A DNA stretch of 61,034 bases. Source: Deltaproteobacteria bacterium (GTDB taxonomy: Bacteria > Myxococcota > Myxococcia > SLRQ01). The stretch lies in the NCBI GenBank assembly GCA_029210625.1, contig JARGFU010000028.1:1-61034 (forward strand), written 5' to 3'. A program made the translations under genes and the position numbers. Of the stretch, positions 17,816-27,842 are shown piece after piece; position 1 is the first letter of the stretch, and every line of letters starts with the position of its first letter. Below the pieces are notes generated by a model. That model made no database searches and was not told the origin of the DNA. It saw nothing but the letters and a program-made list of their open reading frames with translations.

Positions 17816-18766
17816 TCAGCGCAGGAAGAGGCTGGCCGCGAAGCCGCAGTAGGTGAGGGCCAGCAGGGCCCCCTCCAGCCTCGAGATCCGCTCCCCGGAG
17901 AAGATCATCGGGATCATGGCGAAGGAGAGGACCAGCATGATCACCACGTCCAGGGAGAGCGCGGCCTCGCCGATGTTCATCGACCGCACCGTGGCCGCGG
18001 AGCCCAGGATGAAGAAGACGTTGAAGATGTTGCTGCCGATGACGTTGCCCACGGCCAGGTCCAGCTCCCCCTTGCGGGCGGCCACCAGGGAGGTCGCCAG
18101 CTCGGGCAGGGAGGTGCCCAGGGCCACGATCGAGAGCCCGATGACCCTCTCGGTGACCCCCAGCTGGGTGGCCACGTCCGTGGCGCCCCGCACCAGCACG
18201 TCGCCGCCGCCCACCAGCGCAACGGTGCCGCCGAGGGTGAAGACGACGTCGAGGAGGAGGTTGCCGCTCGGCTCGGGCACCTCGTCGCTCTCGGCCTTGC
18301 GGGCCTTGTCCTCGCGCCGCTCGGACCGGGCCCGGGAGAAGCAGACCGCCGTGAAGAGCAGCGCCCCCAGGAGGAAGGCCACGCCGTCGCCCCGGCCGTA
18401 GTCTCCGTCCCAGCCCAGGAGGGGGACCATGAGCGCCGCGACCAGCATGAAGGGCAGCTCGCGCTTGAGCAGCCCGTGCTCGGCGCGCAGGGGGTTGATC
18501 AGGGCGGCCAGGCCGAGCACCAGGCCCAGGTTCGAGATGTTGCTGCCCACCACGTTGCCGATGGCGAGCCCGTCGGAGCCGCGCAGCACCGCGATGACGC
18601 TCACCGCCAGCTCGGGTGCGCTGGTGCCGTAGGCCACCACCGTCATCCCGATGACGAGGGTGGAGACGCCCAGCCGCCCGGCGAGGGCGGACGACCCCCG
18701 GACGAGGAACTCGGCGCCACCAGTGAGGAGCACCAGCCCGAGCAGGACCAGCAGCCAGGAGACCAT
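17816..18766 (-). CDS. Calcium/sodium antiporter (CaCA superfamily, YrbG-like)
   Basis: A 316-residue inner-membrane protein with about ten hydrophobic helices in two inverted halves, each carrying the alpha-repeat signature: GTSAPELAVSVIA with GNVVGSNISNLGLVLG near residues 50-85, and GTSLPELATSLVA with GNVIGSNIFNVFFILG near 215-255. The Glu in each GTSxPEL motif is the ion-binding residue in this family. A charged cytosolic loop (~145-165) separates the halves. The length is typical of YrbG/CaxA-type exchangers, which expel Ca2+ in exchange for Na+ (some members also move K+). It appears to be a single-gene unit preceded by a GC-rich hairpin. Confidence 0.93.
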   Translation of the reverse strand: MVSWLLVLLGLVLLTGGAEFLVRGSSALAGRLGVSTLVIGMTVVAYGTSAPELAVSVIAVLRGSDGLAIGNVVGSNISNLGLVLGLAALINPLRAEHGLLKRELPFMLVAALMVPLLGWDGDYGRGDGVAFLLGALLFTAVCFSRARSERREDKARKAESDEVPEPSGNLLLDVVFTLGGTVALVGGGDVLVRGATDVATQLGVTERVIGLSIVALGTSLPELATSLVAARKGELDLAVGNVIGSNIFNVFFILGSAATVRSMNIGEAALSLDVVIMLVLSFAMIPMIFSGERISRLEGALLALTYCGFAASLFLR

Positions 18767-18786
18767 CGTGAATTACTAACCCGGAA

Positions 18787-18826
18787 GGCCCCGCCGCGCA
18801 GGCGAAATCGTCGCCGCGGCGAGGCC
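18787..18826 (-). terminator. GC-rich hairpin between the DNA-binding-like gene and the exchanger
   Basis: GGCCCCGCCGCG at 18787-18798 pairs with CGCGGCGAGGCC at 18815-18826 (one mismatch) over a 16-base loop. Read on the minus strand it lies 26 bases after the stop of the 18853 gene and is followed by TT and a mixed sequence, not a true U tract. Likely an attenuating or terminating structure. Confidence 0.45.
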
Positions 18827-18852
18827 CCCGACGGGAGGGCAGGGCAGGCGCG

Positions 18853-19482
18853 TCAGGCGCTCGCCTTGCTCTTGCCGTGCCGCTTCAGGCCGTACTCGTG
18901 GCAGAGGCGCCGCATCGTGTGGACCGAGATGTCCAGGATGTCGGCCATGGTCTTGTTGTCCATCCGCTCGAAGTTGGCGGAGACGAAGGCCCGCCGGTCC
19001 TCGAGGGGAGGCTTGCCGTGGGCGGACTCGGAGCCGTCGGAGAGCTCGAGCCGGACGTAGCCCTCGGCGGCGAAGACCACCCGGCCGAAGCTCTGGGCGG
19101 CGGGATCGAAGACCCGCTGGCCCAGGCGGTAGGTGCGGGAGACGTCCACCGCGGCCTTCTTCACCCGGCGGATACGGGCCGCCGCGCGCTTGATGGCGAC
19201 GAGGCGAGCCTCGGCCTCGGGGCTGAGCTCTTCCTCCTCCTCCTCGCCCTCGACCCGCAGGGCCGGAGCCCGGCTGGCGCTCCGCTCGGGGCGCTCGACC
19301 TCGTCGTCGTCATCCTCCAGGTCGGTGTCGTTGTCGTCGTCGTCGAGGGCGACCGAGTCGTCCCCCATGGACTCCCCGATGGCTCGCGCCTCGCTCATCG
19401 ACGTACCTTCACCGTCCACCAGCTTCGCCTGCAGGCGACGCCACTCCACCGAATCTTCTGGCTCTCGACGAGAGAATCCCAT
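18853..19482 (-). CDS. Acidic protein with C-terminal helix-turn-helix-like region (209 aa)
   Basis: Residues ~40-90 are extremely acidic (runs of Asp, then EEEEEEL) and look disordered. Residues ~100-165 are a small beta-rich domain (YRLGQRVFDPAAQSFGRVVF, GYVRLELSDGS). The C terminus (NKTMADILDISVHTMRRLCHEYGLKRHGK) resembles a helix-turn-helix followed by a basic tail. A DNA-binding regulator is plausible but not proven. ATG 19482 has GAGGA six bases upstream; ATG 19398 also has an acceptable site (GAAGG), so the first 28 residues are uncertain. A TTGATC-17-TAACTT promoter lies about 100 bases upstream. Confidence 0.65.
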   Translation of the reverse strand: MGFSRREPEDSVEWRRLQAKLVDGEGTSMSEARAIGESMGDDSVALDDDDNDTDLEDDDDEVERPERSASRAPALRVEGEEEEEELSPEAEARLVAIKRAAARIRRVKKAAVDVSRTYRLGQRVFDPAAQSFGRVVFAAEGYVRLELSDGSESAHGKPPLEDRRAFVSANFERMDNKTMADILDISVHTMRRLCHEYGLKRHGKSKASA

Positions 19483-19579
19483 CTCGTTCCTCGCTTGGTA
19501 GGGTTCGAAAAACAGTCTCGAATGTCGCGCAACGACCGTGCCCCAAACGTATTGTCACGTATGGCACCACGAGGGATCG

Positions 19580-19608
19580 AAGTTAGATCGGATGGGCGAA
19601 GGGATCAA
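19580..19608 (-). promoter_or_regulatory. Promoter of the acidic HTH-like gene
   Basis: On the minus strand: TTGATC (19608-19603), a 17-base spacer and TAACTT (19585-19580). The predicted start is near 19573, giving a leader of about 90 bases. Confidence 0.5.
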
Positions 19609-19638
19609 GCCTCGACCTGGTGGGAATCGATCCCGGCC

Positions 19639-19680
19639 CAAAAAAAAGCTCGCGAGCGTCAGTGACGCCCGCGAGCTTTT
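19639..19680 (-). terminator. Rho-independent terminator of tRNA-Leu
   Basis: On the minus strand GCTCGCGGGCGTCA, a single-base loop region, TGACGCTCGCGAGC and then eight T. The stem is about 14 bp with one mismatch, flanked by A and T runs. It starts three bases after the tRNA CCA end, so the tRNA is a separate short transcript. Confidence 0.9.
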
Positions 19681-19682
19681 GC

Positions 19683-19769
19683 TGGTGCCCAGGAGAGGAT
19701 TCGAACCTCCACGGCCGTGAAGCCACCAGAACCTGAATCTGGCGTGTATACCAGTTTCACCACCTGGGC
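19683..19769 (-). tRNA. tRNA-Leu, anticodon CAG
   Basis: Read on the minus strand, the acceptor arm GCCCAGG pairs with CCTGGGC before ACCA, so CCA is encoded. The anticodon stem CCAGA/TCTGG encloses loop TTCAGGT with anticodon CAG. A long variable arm (TGGCTTCACGGCCGTG) is as expected for class II tRNA-Leu, and the T arm has GGTTCGAATCC. Length 87 with CCA. It has its own promoter upstream and terminator downstream. Confidence 0.97.
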
Positions 19770-19778
19770 AGGCGGCCC

Positions 19779-19807
19779 TAGGTAGCGGCAACGGCCCCCG
19801 GCGTCAA
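19779..19807 (-). promoter_or_regulatory. tRNA-Leu promoter
   Basis: On the minus strand: TTGACG (19807-19802), exactly 17 bases, TACCTA (19784-19779). The start would fall within a few bases of the mature tRNA 5' end at 19769. Confidence 0.7.
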
Positions 19808-19833
19808 GAGGTTCTTTCACCTCCAGGTCGGCC

Positions 19834-19861
19834 TTGACTCCCGTCGGTCGCCGACTATCCT
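19834..19861 (+). promoter_or_regulatory. Promoter of the suf operon
   Basis: TTGACT at 19834-19839, a 16-base spacer and TATCCT at 19856-19861. The predicted start is near 19868, about 37 bases before the regulator ATG, and directly in front of a dyad at 19873-19889. Confidence 0.65.
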
Positions 19862-19872
19862 ACCTCGGAAAG

Positions 19873-19889
19873 AAGACCGCTTCGGTCTT
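19873..19889 (+). promoter_or_regulatory. Perfect dyad in the suf leader, candidate operator
   Basis: AAGACCG, loop CTT, CGGTCTT: a 7-bp perfect inverted repeat lying just after the predicted transcription start and ending 15 bases before ATG 19905, followed by GTTTT. It could be an operator for the Rrf2-family regulator encoded next, or an RNA hairpin next to the ribosome binding site GGAG. Confidence 0.4.
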
Positions 19890-19904
19890 GTTTTGGAGAA
19901 GCAG

Positions 19905-20345
19905 ATGCTCCGGGTCACCAAGCTCACCGACTACGCCATCGTCGTCGCCTCGGCGCTCGCCCGCGACCCGCGCGCGTTCCACCGGGCGTCCGAGGTCGCG
20001 CAGGCCGCGGCGGTGCCGGAGCCCACGGTCCGCAAGGTGCTCCGCCTGCTGGTGCAGGGGGAGGTCGCCCAGAGCACCCGCGGCGTGAAGGGGGGCTACC
20101 GCCTCTCCCGCGCGCCGCGCGAGATCGACCTGGCGCAGATCGTCGCCGCGGTGGAGGGCCCCATCGCGATGACCGACTGCTGCACCGAGGACGTGGGCTG
20201 CGAGCAGGAGAGCGGCTGCCAGCTCCGTCCCAACTGGCAGATGATCAACGACGCGATCCAGTCCGCGCTGGCATCGATCAACCTCGAGCAGATGAACGCG
20301 CCGCTGCCCGCCGGGCTGGTGGGCCTCGGGCGCGCTCAGGGCTGA
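19905..20345 (+). CDS. Rrf2-family iron-sulfur regulator of the suf operon
   Basis: A 146-residue Rrf2/IscR-type regulator. The N-terminal winged helix-turn-helix (~1-70) includes LTDYAIVVASALA and TVRKVLRLLVQGEVAQS with GGYRLSRAP in the wing. The cluster-binding region has Cys92/Cys93, Cys99 and Cys105 (DCCTEDVGCEQESGCQL), the spacing expected for a [2Fe-2S] ligand set as in IscR. The start is ATG 19905, with GGAG six bases upstream, instead of the in-frame TTG 12 bases earlier. As first gene of the suf operon it most likely senses cluster supply and autoregulates; the operator is inferred (dyad at 19873). Confidence 0.92.
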   Translation: MLRVTKLTDYAIVVASALARDPRAFHRASEVAQAAAVPEPTVRKVLRLLVQGEVAQSTRGVKGGYRLSRAPREIDLAQIVAAVEGPIAMTDCCTEDVGCEQESGCQLRPNWQMINDAIQSALASINLEQMNAPLPAGLVGLGRAQG

Positions 20346-20354
20346 AGGAACACC

Positions 20355-21809
<1,455 letters not shown>

Positions 21810-21840
21810 ACCTCAACGATCTCAAGGAAAGAAGAACACC

Positions 21841-22589
<749 letters not shown>

Positions 22590-22593
<4 letters not shown>

Positions 22594-23939
22594 AGAGCGT
22601 GACCTCCGAGACCTCGCCGCTGGCCGAGGCCACCACGGCCTGGGTGACCGGGGCGCAGCTCTCCGCCGAGCGGGAGGCGGGCGCGCTGCACTCCCTGCGG
22701 CGGGAGGCCCAGCGCCAGCTGCTGATCTTCCCCTGGCCCCACCGGCGCTTCGAGGGGTGGCGGCACTTCCCCCTGCGCGATCTGGGCAAGGTGCCGGCGA
22801 CGGCGCCCCGCCGCGGCGGCCTCTCGCCCGAGGAGCTGCCGGGCGCCTCGCGCCTCCTCGAGCGCCACGGCCTCGCGGCCACGGTGCTGATCCAGGGCGA
22901 CACCCACTGCATGGCCCCCGGGGCGAGCTTCCCCGAGGGACTGCGGGCCGAGCCCCTGGCCCCGCGCCTCGACGCGGCGCGGGCCGGCCCGGCGGCGTCC
23001 CTGGCGCCTCGCCGGGAGGAGCCCTTCTCGGCGCTGAACGCGGCGCTCTTCCGGGAGGGCATCCACCTCACCCTGGAGGCGGGCCGGCGGGTCGCGGCGC
23101 CGCTGGTGCTGGTGCACGACGCCGGGGCGTCCTCCGAGGCCCTCCTGCCGCGCCTGCGCCTCGAGCTCGAGGCCGACGCCGAGCTCACCCTGGTCGAGCT
23201 CTTCCAGGGGGGCAGCGAGGCCTCCCTCACCAGCAGCGTGACCGAGGCCGTCCTCGGGGCCGGCGCGCGACTCGTGCACCTGCGGGTGCAGATCGAGGGC
23301 GAGGCCGCCACCCACCTGGGCAGCTTCGAGGCCGAGCTCTCCGAGGGCGCGACCCTCGTCTCCCGGGTCTTCAGCCTGGGCGGCGCCCGCACCCGCCTGA
23401 CCTCCCGGGCCAGGCTGTCGGGGCCGGAGGCCTCGGTGACCCTCGAGGGCGTCTACCTCGGGCGGGGTGAGCAGCACCACGAGCACCACACCTGGATCGA
23501 GCACGCCGTCGAGCGCTGCCGCAGCGAGGAGACCTACCGGGGCATCCTCGACGACGCGGCCACCGCGGTCTTCGACGGCACCATCGAGGTGCGCCGGGAC
23601 GCCCAGCAGACCGAGGGCGCGATGGAGAACCGCAACCTGCTGCTCTCGCCCGACGCGGTGGTCCACACCAAGCCCCGCCTGGAGATCGACGCCGACGACG
23701 TGAAGTGCAGCCACGGCGCCACCGTGGGGCAGCTCGACGAGGCGCAGCTCTTCTACCTGCGCTCCCGGGGCTTCGGCCCCCAGGAGGCCCGCGGCCTGCT
23801 CACCCTGGCCTTCGTCCGCGCCCTGGCCGACCGGGTGGAGGAGCCGCGCCTCCGTGCGCTGGTCCTCGACGTCCTGGCCGAGCGCCTGCCCGGCGTGAAC
23901 GCGACGACCCTGCAGGCGGCCGAGGAGGCGGCCCGATGA
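22590..23939 (+). CDS. sufD: Fe-S assembly protein SufD
   Basis: SufD pairs with SufB in the SufBC2D complex. The 449 residues show the SufB/SufD beta-helix family in the C-terminal two thirds: TSRARLSGPEASVTLEGVYL, EETYRGILDDAATAVFDGTI, SPDAVVHTKPRLEIDADDVK, CSHGATVGQLDEAQLFYLRS. The N-terminal part is divergent, as usual for SufD. Both ends overlap neighbours by 4 bases, implying coupled translation with sufC and sufS. Confidence 0.95.
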
Positions 23940-25198
23940 GCCTCGCGAGCCCCCCCGTCGGGCCCATCGCCCCGATGCCGCGCCTCGACCTCCCGGCGCT
24001 GCGCGCGTCGGTGCCGGCGCTGCACCAGCAGATCGACGACCGCCCCCTGGTCTACCTCGACAACGCGGCGACCACCCTCAAGCCCCAGGCCGTCATCGAC
24101 GCCGTGACCAGCGTCTACGCCCGGGACTGCGCCAACATCCACCGGGGAGTGCACCGCCTCTCGCAGCGGGCCACCGAGCGCTACGAGGCCGCCCGGGAGA
24201 CCGTCCGGGCCTTCCTCGGCGCGGCCTCCACCCGGGAGATCGTCTTCACCCGCGGGACCACCGAGTCCATCAACCTGGTGGCCGCGGGCCTGCCCTCCCT
24301 CGTCGAGCTCGAGGGGAGGGCGATCCTGATCACCGGGCTGGAGCACCACTCGAACATCGTGCCCTGGCAGCAGCTCTGCCGCCGCACCGGCGCGAAGCTT
24401 CGGGTGGTCCCCCTCCTCGAGGATGGCAGCGTCGACGGGCAGGGCATGGCCGCGCTCCTCGACGAGGAGGTAGCCCTGGTCGCGGTGGCCCACATCTCGA
24501 ACGCGCTGGGGACCATCCTGCCGGTCGAGTCCATCGTCGCGCAGGCCCGCGAGGTGGGCGCGCTCACCCTGATCGACGGTGCCCAGGCGGTCGGCCATCA
24601 GCCGGTGGACGTGCAGGCGCTCGGCGCGGACTTCTACGCCTTCTCGGGCCACAAGCTCTTCGGCCCCACCGGGGTGGGGGTGCTCCACGGGCGGGAGGAG
24701 CTCCTGGCCCGGATGGATCCCTACCAGGGCGGCGGCGACATGATCCTCACCGTCACCTTCGAGCAGAGCACCTGGAACGAGCTGCCCTACAAGTTCGAGG
24801 CGGGGACCCCCAACATCGCCGGGGTCATCGGGCTCGGGGCCGCCATCGAGTGGCTGCTCGGCTGGGGCTGGGACGCCATCGAGGCCCACGAGCATCAGCT
24901 CCTGGAGCACGCCACCGAGGTCTTCTCGGCCATCGAGGGGCTGCGGCTCGTCGGCACCTCGCCGCGGAAGACCGCGGTGCTCTCCTTCGTCCTCGAGGGG
25001 ATCCACCCCCACGACGTGGGCACCATCGCCGACGCCGAGGGGGTCGCCCTGCGCACCGGCCACCACTGCGCGCAGCCGGTGATGGATCGCTTCGGCATCC
25101 CCGCCACCACCCGCGCCTCCCTGGCCCTCTACAACACGCTCGAGGAGATCGACGCCGCGGCGGCGGCCCTCCGCAAGGTGCAGGAGATCTTCGCATGA
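23936..25198 (+). CDS. sufS: Cysteine desulfurase SufS
   Basis: A PLP enzyme of 420 residues that takes sulfur from cysteine as a persulfide for SufBCD. Seen are VYLDNAATTLKPQAVIDAV at the N terminus, the HHSNIVPWQ and IDGAQAVGHQPVD cofactor motifs, the PLP lysine in FSGHKLFGPTGVG, and the catalytic Cys378 in RTGHHCAQP, the group II (SufS/CsdA) arrangement. The start is ATG 23936 in the ATGA overlap with sufD; the longer frame beginning 23705 is not used. It overlaps sufU by 4 bases. Confidence 0.98.
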   Translation: MSLASPPVGPIAPMPRLDLPALRASVPALHQQIDDRPLVYLDNAATTLKPQAVIDAVTSVYARDCANIHRGVHRLSQRATERYEAARETVRAFLGAASTREIVFTRGTTESINLVAAGLPSLVELEGRAILITGLEHHSNIVPWQQLCRRTGAKLRVVPLLEDGSVDGQGMAALLDEEVALVAVAHISNALGTILPVESIVAQAREVGALTLIDGAQAVGHQPVDVQALGADFYAFSGHKLFGPTGVGVLHGREELLARMDPYQGGGDMILTVTFEQSTWNELPYKFEAGTPNIAGVIGLGAAIEWLLGWGWDAIEAHEHQLLEHATEVFSAIEGLRLVGTSPRKTAVLSFVLEGIHPHDVGTIADAEGVALRTGHHCAQPVMDRFGIPATTRASLALYNTLEEIDAAAAALRKVQEIFA

Positions 25199-25644
25199 GC
25201 GATCTACGCGAGCTCTACCAGGAGATGATCCTGGACCACGGCAAGAACCCGCGGAACTTCGGCTTCCCGGACCCCTCGAACCGCAGCGCCGACGGTCACA
25301 ACCCCCTCTGCGGCGATCGCCTCACCCTGAAGGCCCGGGTCGATGACGAGGGCAGGATCGAGGACATCGGCTTCCAGGGGAGCGGCTGCGCCATCTCCAC
25401 CGCCTCGGCCTCGACCATGACCGAGGTGGTGAAGGGCAAGACCGTCGAGGAGGCCCACGCCCTCTTCGAGCAGTTCCACGACGTGGTCCTCGGCAAGATC
25501 GAGGCGGATCCGGTGGCGCTGGGAAAGCTGGCGGTCTTCGCCGGGGTGGCCGCCTATCCGATGCGGGTGAAGTGCGCGAGCCTCTGCTGGCACACCCTCG
25601 AGGCCGCCCTGGGCGAATCCGACCAGCAAGTGAAGACGGAGTAG
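25195..25644 (+). CDS. sufU: SufU-type sulfur-transfer protein
   Basis: A small zinc protein of the IscU fold (149 residues) that accepts persulfide sulfur from SufS. MSDLRELYQEMILDHGKNPRNFG is the usual SufU N terminus. Cysteines are in NPLCGDR, GSGCAIS and KCASLCWHTLE, matching SufU, which lacks the LPPVK chaperone motif of IscU. An insertion between the second and third Cys regions is also typical of SufU. Direct coupling to sufS (ATGA overlap) fits this partnership and makes SufE unnecessary. Confidence 0.95.
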   Translation: MSDLRELYQEMILDHGKNPRNFGFPDPSNRSADGHNPLCGDRLTLKARVDDEGRIEDIGFQGSGCAISTASASTMTEVVKGKTVEEAHALFEQFHDVVLGKIEADPVALGKLAVFAGVAAYPMRVKCASLCWHTLEAALGESDQQVKTE

Positions 25645-25648
25645 GACC

Positions 25649-26101
25649 TTGAGCGAGAACGATCCCAAGACCGCCCTGGAAGAGAGCGTCCGCGCCGCCA
25701 CCGGCGAGCAGAGCGGCACCCCGCCGGCCGAGATCCCGCGGGGCGAGACCGCGGCCAGCCTGGCGGAGATGGCCGCGGCGGCCGCCCACGTGGCCCCCGA
25801 GGAGCTGCGGGAGGAGATCATCTCCATCCTCCAGGGCATCTACGACCCCGAGATCCCGGTGAACATCCACGAGCTGGGCCTGATCTACGCCATCGAGATC
25901 GACGAGGGAGGCGCGGTGGAGATCCGCATGACCCTCACCGCGCCCGGCTGCCCGGTCGCCGGCCCGATGGTGGACGAGGTCCAGCACAAGGTCGCCGAGC
26001 TGCCCGGGGTCGCCACCTGCCACGTCGAGCTGGTCTGGGAGCCGCCCTGGACGATGGACCGGATGAGCGAGGCCGCCCGCCTCCAGCTGGGGATGTTCTG
26101 A
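25649..26101 (+). CDS. sufT: SufT-like MIP18/DUF59 family Fe-S maturation protein
   Basis: A 150-residue protein whose last ~100 residues are a DUF59/MIP18 domain: ISILQGIYDPEIPVNIHELG, then TAPGCPVAGPMVDEV with the conserved Cys. A ~55-residue Ala/Glu-rich extension precedes it. SufT proteins assist Fe-S cluster maturation and are often in suf operons. The start is TTG 25649 four bases after sufU, preceded by GGAG; an internal ATG would remove only part of the extension. The stop overlaps the next start (TGATG). Confidence 0.88.
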   Translation: MSENDPKTALEESVRAATGEQSGTPPAEIPRGETAASLAEMAAAAAHVAPEELREEIISILQGIYDPEIPVNIHELGLIYAIEIDEGGAVEIRMTLTAPGCPVAGPMVDEVQHKVAELPGVATCHVELVWEPPWTMDRMSEAARLQLGMF

Positions 26102-26436
26102 TGCGCTTCGATCTCACCCCCGAGGCGGCGAAGAAGATCCTCGAGCTGGTCGAGAGCTGGGAGAGGCCCGCCCTCGGCCTGCGGGTCGGTGTGCGGGGCG
26201 GCGGCTGCTCCGGCTTCTCCTACTTCATGGAGGTCTGCGAGGAGAGCGCCTTCGACGCCGAGAAGGACGAGCGCTTCGAGCACCACGGCGCCACCGTCGT
26301 CGTCGATCGCCGCTCGCTGAAGGTCATCGACGGCACCGAGCTGCACTGGAAGAGCAGCTTGATGGGGGCGGCCTTCGAGTTCAGGAATCCGCAGGCGAAG
26401 CAGACTTGTGGATGTGGTTCATCCTTCGCGACCTGA
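26101..26436 (+). CDS. A-type Fe-S carrier (SufA/IscA/ErpA family)
   Basis: An 111-residue A-type carrier delivering assembled clusters to apoproteins. The three cluster-binding cysteines are in GGGCSGFSY and TCGCGSSF at the C terminus. The body (LGLRVGVRGGGCSG, VVVDRRSLKVIDGTELHWK) is family-typical. It shares one base with the sufT stop (TGATG) and is the last gene of the suf operon. Whether it is closer to SufA or ErpA cannot be settled without alignment. Confidence 0.95.
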   Translation: MRFDLTPEAAKKILELVESWERPALGLRVGVRGGGCSGFSYFMEVCEESAFDAEKDERFEHHGATVVVDRRSLKVIDGTELHWKSSLMGAAFEFRNPQAKQTCGCGSSFAT

Positions 26437-26459
26437 CCTCGGGTCGAGCCAGCGGAAAG

Positions 26460-26559
26460 GCCGTGGACGTGTACGTGCACGGAACTCGGGACCCGGGAAG
26501 TACTCGGCCAGGCCGTTCACCTCGCCGTCCACGTCCACGTACACGTACACGTACACGGC
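26460..26559. repeat. Palindromic CACGTAC repeat at the suf/iscS convergent junction
   Basis: The left arm GCCGTGGACGTGTACGTG begins at 26460; the right arm at 26525-26559 holds GTCCACGTCCACGTACAC followed by two more GTACAC units and ends GTACACGGC. The arms are complementary over about 18 bases with alternative registers because the right arm is a 6-base tandem repeat. It sits between the ends of two convergent transcripts, where it could act as a bidirectional terminator or mRNA-end hairpin. Confidence 0.6.
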
Positions 26560-26583
26560 TTCTCCCGGGGGAGCGACCGAGGT

Positions 26584-27768
26584 CTACGAACCCCGGAGCT
26601 TCCTGACCCGGGCGATGACGAGCTCCGCCGCTCGATCAATCTCGACCTCGGTGTTGTACCGTCCGATCCCGAAGCGCAGCGAGCCGTGGGCCAGATCGTC
26701 GGAGACTCCCATCGCCCGCAGGACGTGAGAGGGGGTCGGGGTGGCGGAGGCGCAGGCCGAGCCGGAGGAGAGGCAGAGCTCCCGCAGGCCCAGCAGCAGG
26801 GGCTCGGCCTCGACCCCCTCGAAGGAGAGGTTGAGGTTGCCCGGCAGGCGCGCGCCTTCCTCCATCGTGCCGTGGACGACGACCCCCTCGAGGGCGTCGG
26901 TGATCAACCGGTGCAGGCGGTCGCGCAGGGTGAGGAGGACCCGGCTCTCGCGCTCCCGCTCGGCGGCCGCCAGGGCCAGGGCCTCGCCGAGGCCCACGAT
27001 CAGCGGGAGGGGGAGGGTGCCCGAGCGGAAGCCCCGCTCGTGGCCGCCCCCGTGGAGCAAGGGCGCCGGCCGCACTCGCGGATCACGCCGCTTGAGGAAG
27101 ATCGCGCCGATCCCCTGGGGGCCGTGGACCTTGTGCCCGGAGAGGGAGGCGCAGTCGACGTGCTGCTCGAGGACGTCGAAGGGGACCTTGCCGATCGCCT
27201 GGACGGCGTCGGTGTGGAAGAAGGCCCCCACCGACCGGCAGTGCGCCCCGATCTCGGCGATGGGCTGGAGGGTGCCCACCTCGTTGTTGGCGGCCATCAC
27301 CGAGCAGAGCAGGGTGTGCTCGTCCACCGCCTCGCGGACGGCCTCCATCCGGACGACGCCGTCGGCCTCCACCGGGAGGATCGTCAGCTTCGCGCCCCTC
27401 GCCTCGGCCAGCCAGCGGGCGGTGTCGAGGACGGAGGGGTGCTCGATGGCCGAGACCACCAGGCCCCGCCGCCGCTCGCCGTAGGCATCGAGGAGGCCGG
27501 CCAGGGCGAGGTTGTTGGCCTCGGTCGCCCCGGAGGTGAAGACGATCTCCCCCTTGGCCGCGCCCAGGGCCCGGGCCACCTGCTCCCGGGCCCGCTCCAC
27601 CGCCTCCTTCGCGTCCCATCCCCGGCGGTGGGTGCGGCTGGCCGCGTTGCCGAACCTCTCGGTGAAGTAGGGCAGCATGGCCTCCAGCACCCGGGGATCG
27701 ACCGGCGTGGTGGCGTGATGATCCAGGTAGATCGGGGTGCTCCCCACGGCTGGTTTGGCCTCCGTCAT
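26584..27768 (-). CDS. iscS: Cysteine desulfurase, IscS/NifS type
   Basis: A second PLP cysteine desulfurase (394 residues) but of group I. Seen are IYLDHHATTPVDPRVLEAM, FTSGATEANNLAL, the PLP lysine in LSGHKVHGPQGIGA and the catalytic loop SSGSACASATPTPSHVL with the flexible Cys. Group I enzymes serve tRNA thiolation and general sulfur transfer as well as ISC clusters. No iscU, hscA or fdx accompanies it. ATG 27768 (MTEAKPAVG) is preferred to the in-frame ATG at 27840, which adds a 24-residue tail not seen in the family. It converges on the suf operon. Confidence 0.93.
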   Translation of the reverse strand: MTEAKPAVGSTPIYLDHHATTPVDPRVLEAMLPYFTERFGNAASRTHRRGWDAKEAVERAREQVARALGAAKGEIVFTSGATEANNLALAGLLDAYGERRRGLVVSAIEHPSVLDTARWLAEARGAKLTILPVEADGVVRMEAVREAVDEHTLLCSVMAANNEVGTLQPIAEIGAHCRSVGAFFHTDAVQAIGKVPFDVLEQHVDCASLSGHKVHGPQGIGAIFLKRRDPRVRPAPLLHGGGHERGFRSGTLPLPLIVGLGEALALAAAERERESRVLLTLRDRLHRLITDALEGVVVHGTMEEGARLPGNLNLSFEGVEAEPLLLGLRELCLSSGSACASATPTPSHVLRAMGVSDDLAHGSLRFGIGRYNTEVEIDRAAELVIARVRKLRGS

Positions 27769-27842
27769 GTCTCTGACGTAACTTCTCTGGAATCCATCGC
27801 GAAGGAAAGGGCACCTACCCCTTGCCGGGGACACGCGCATCC

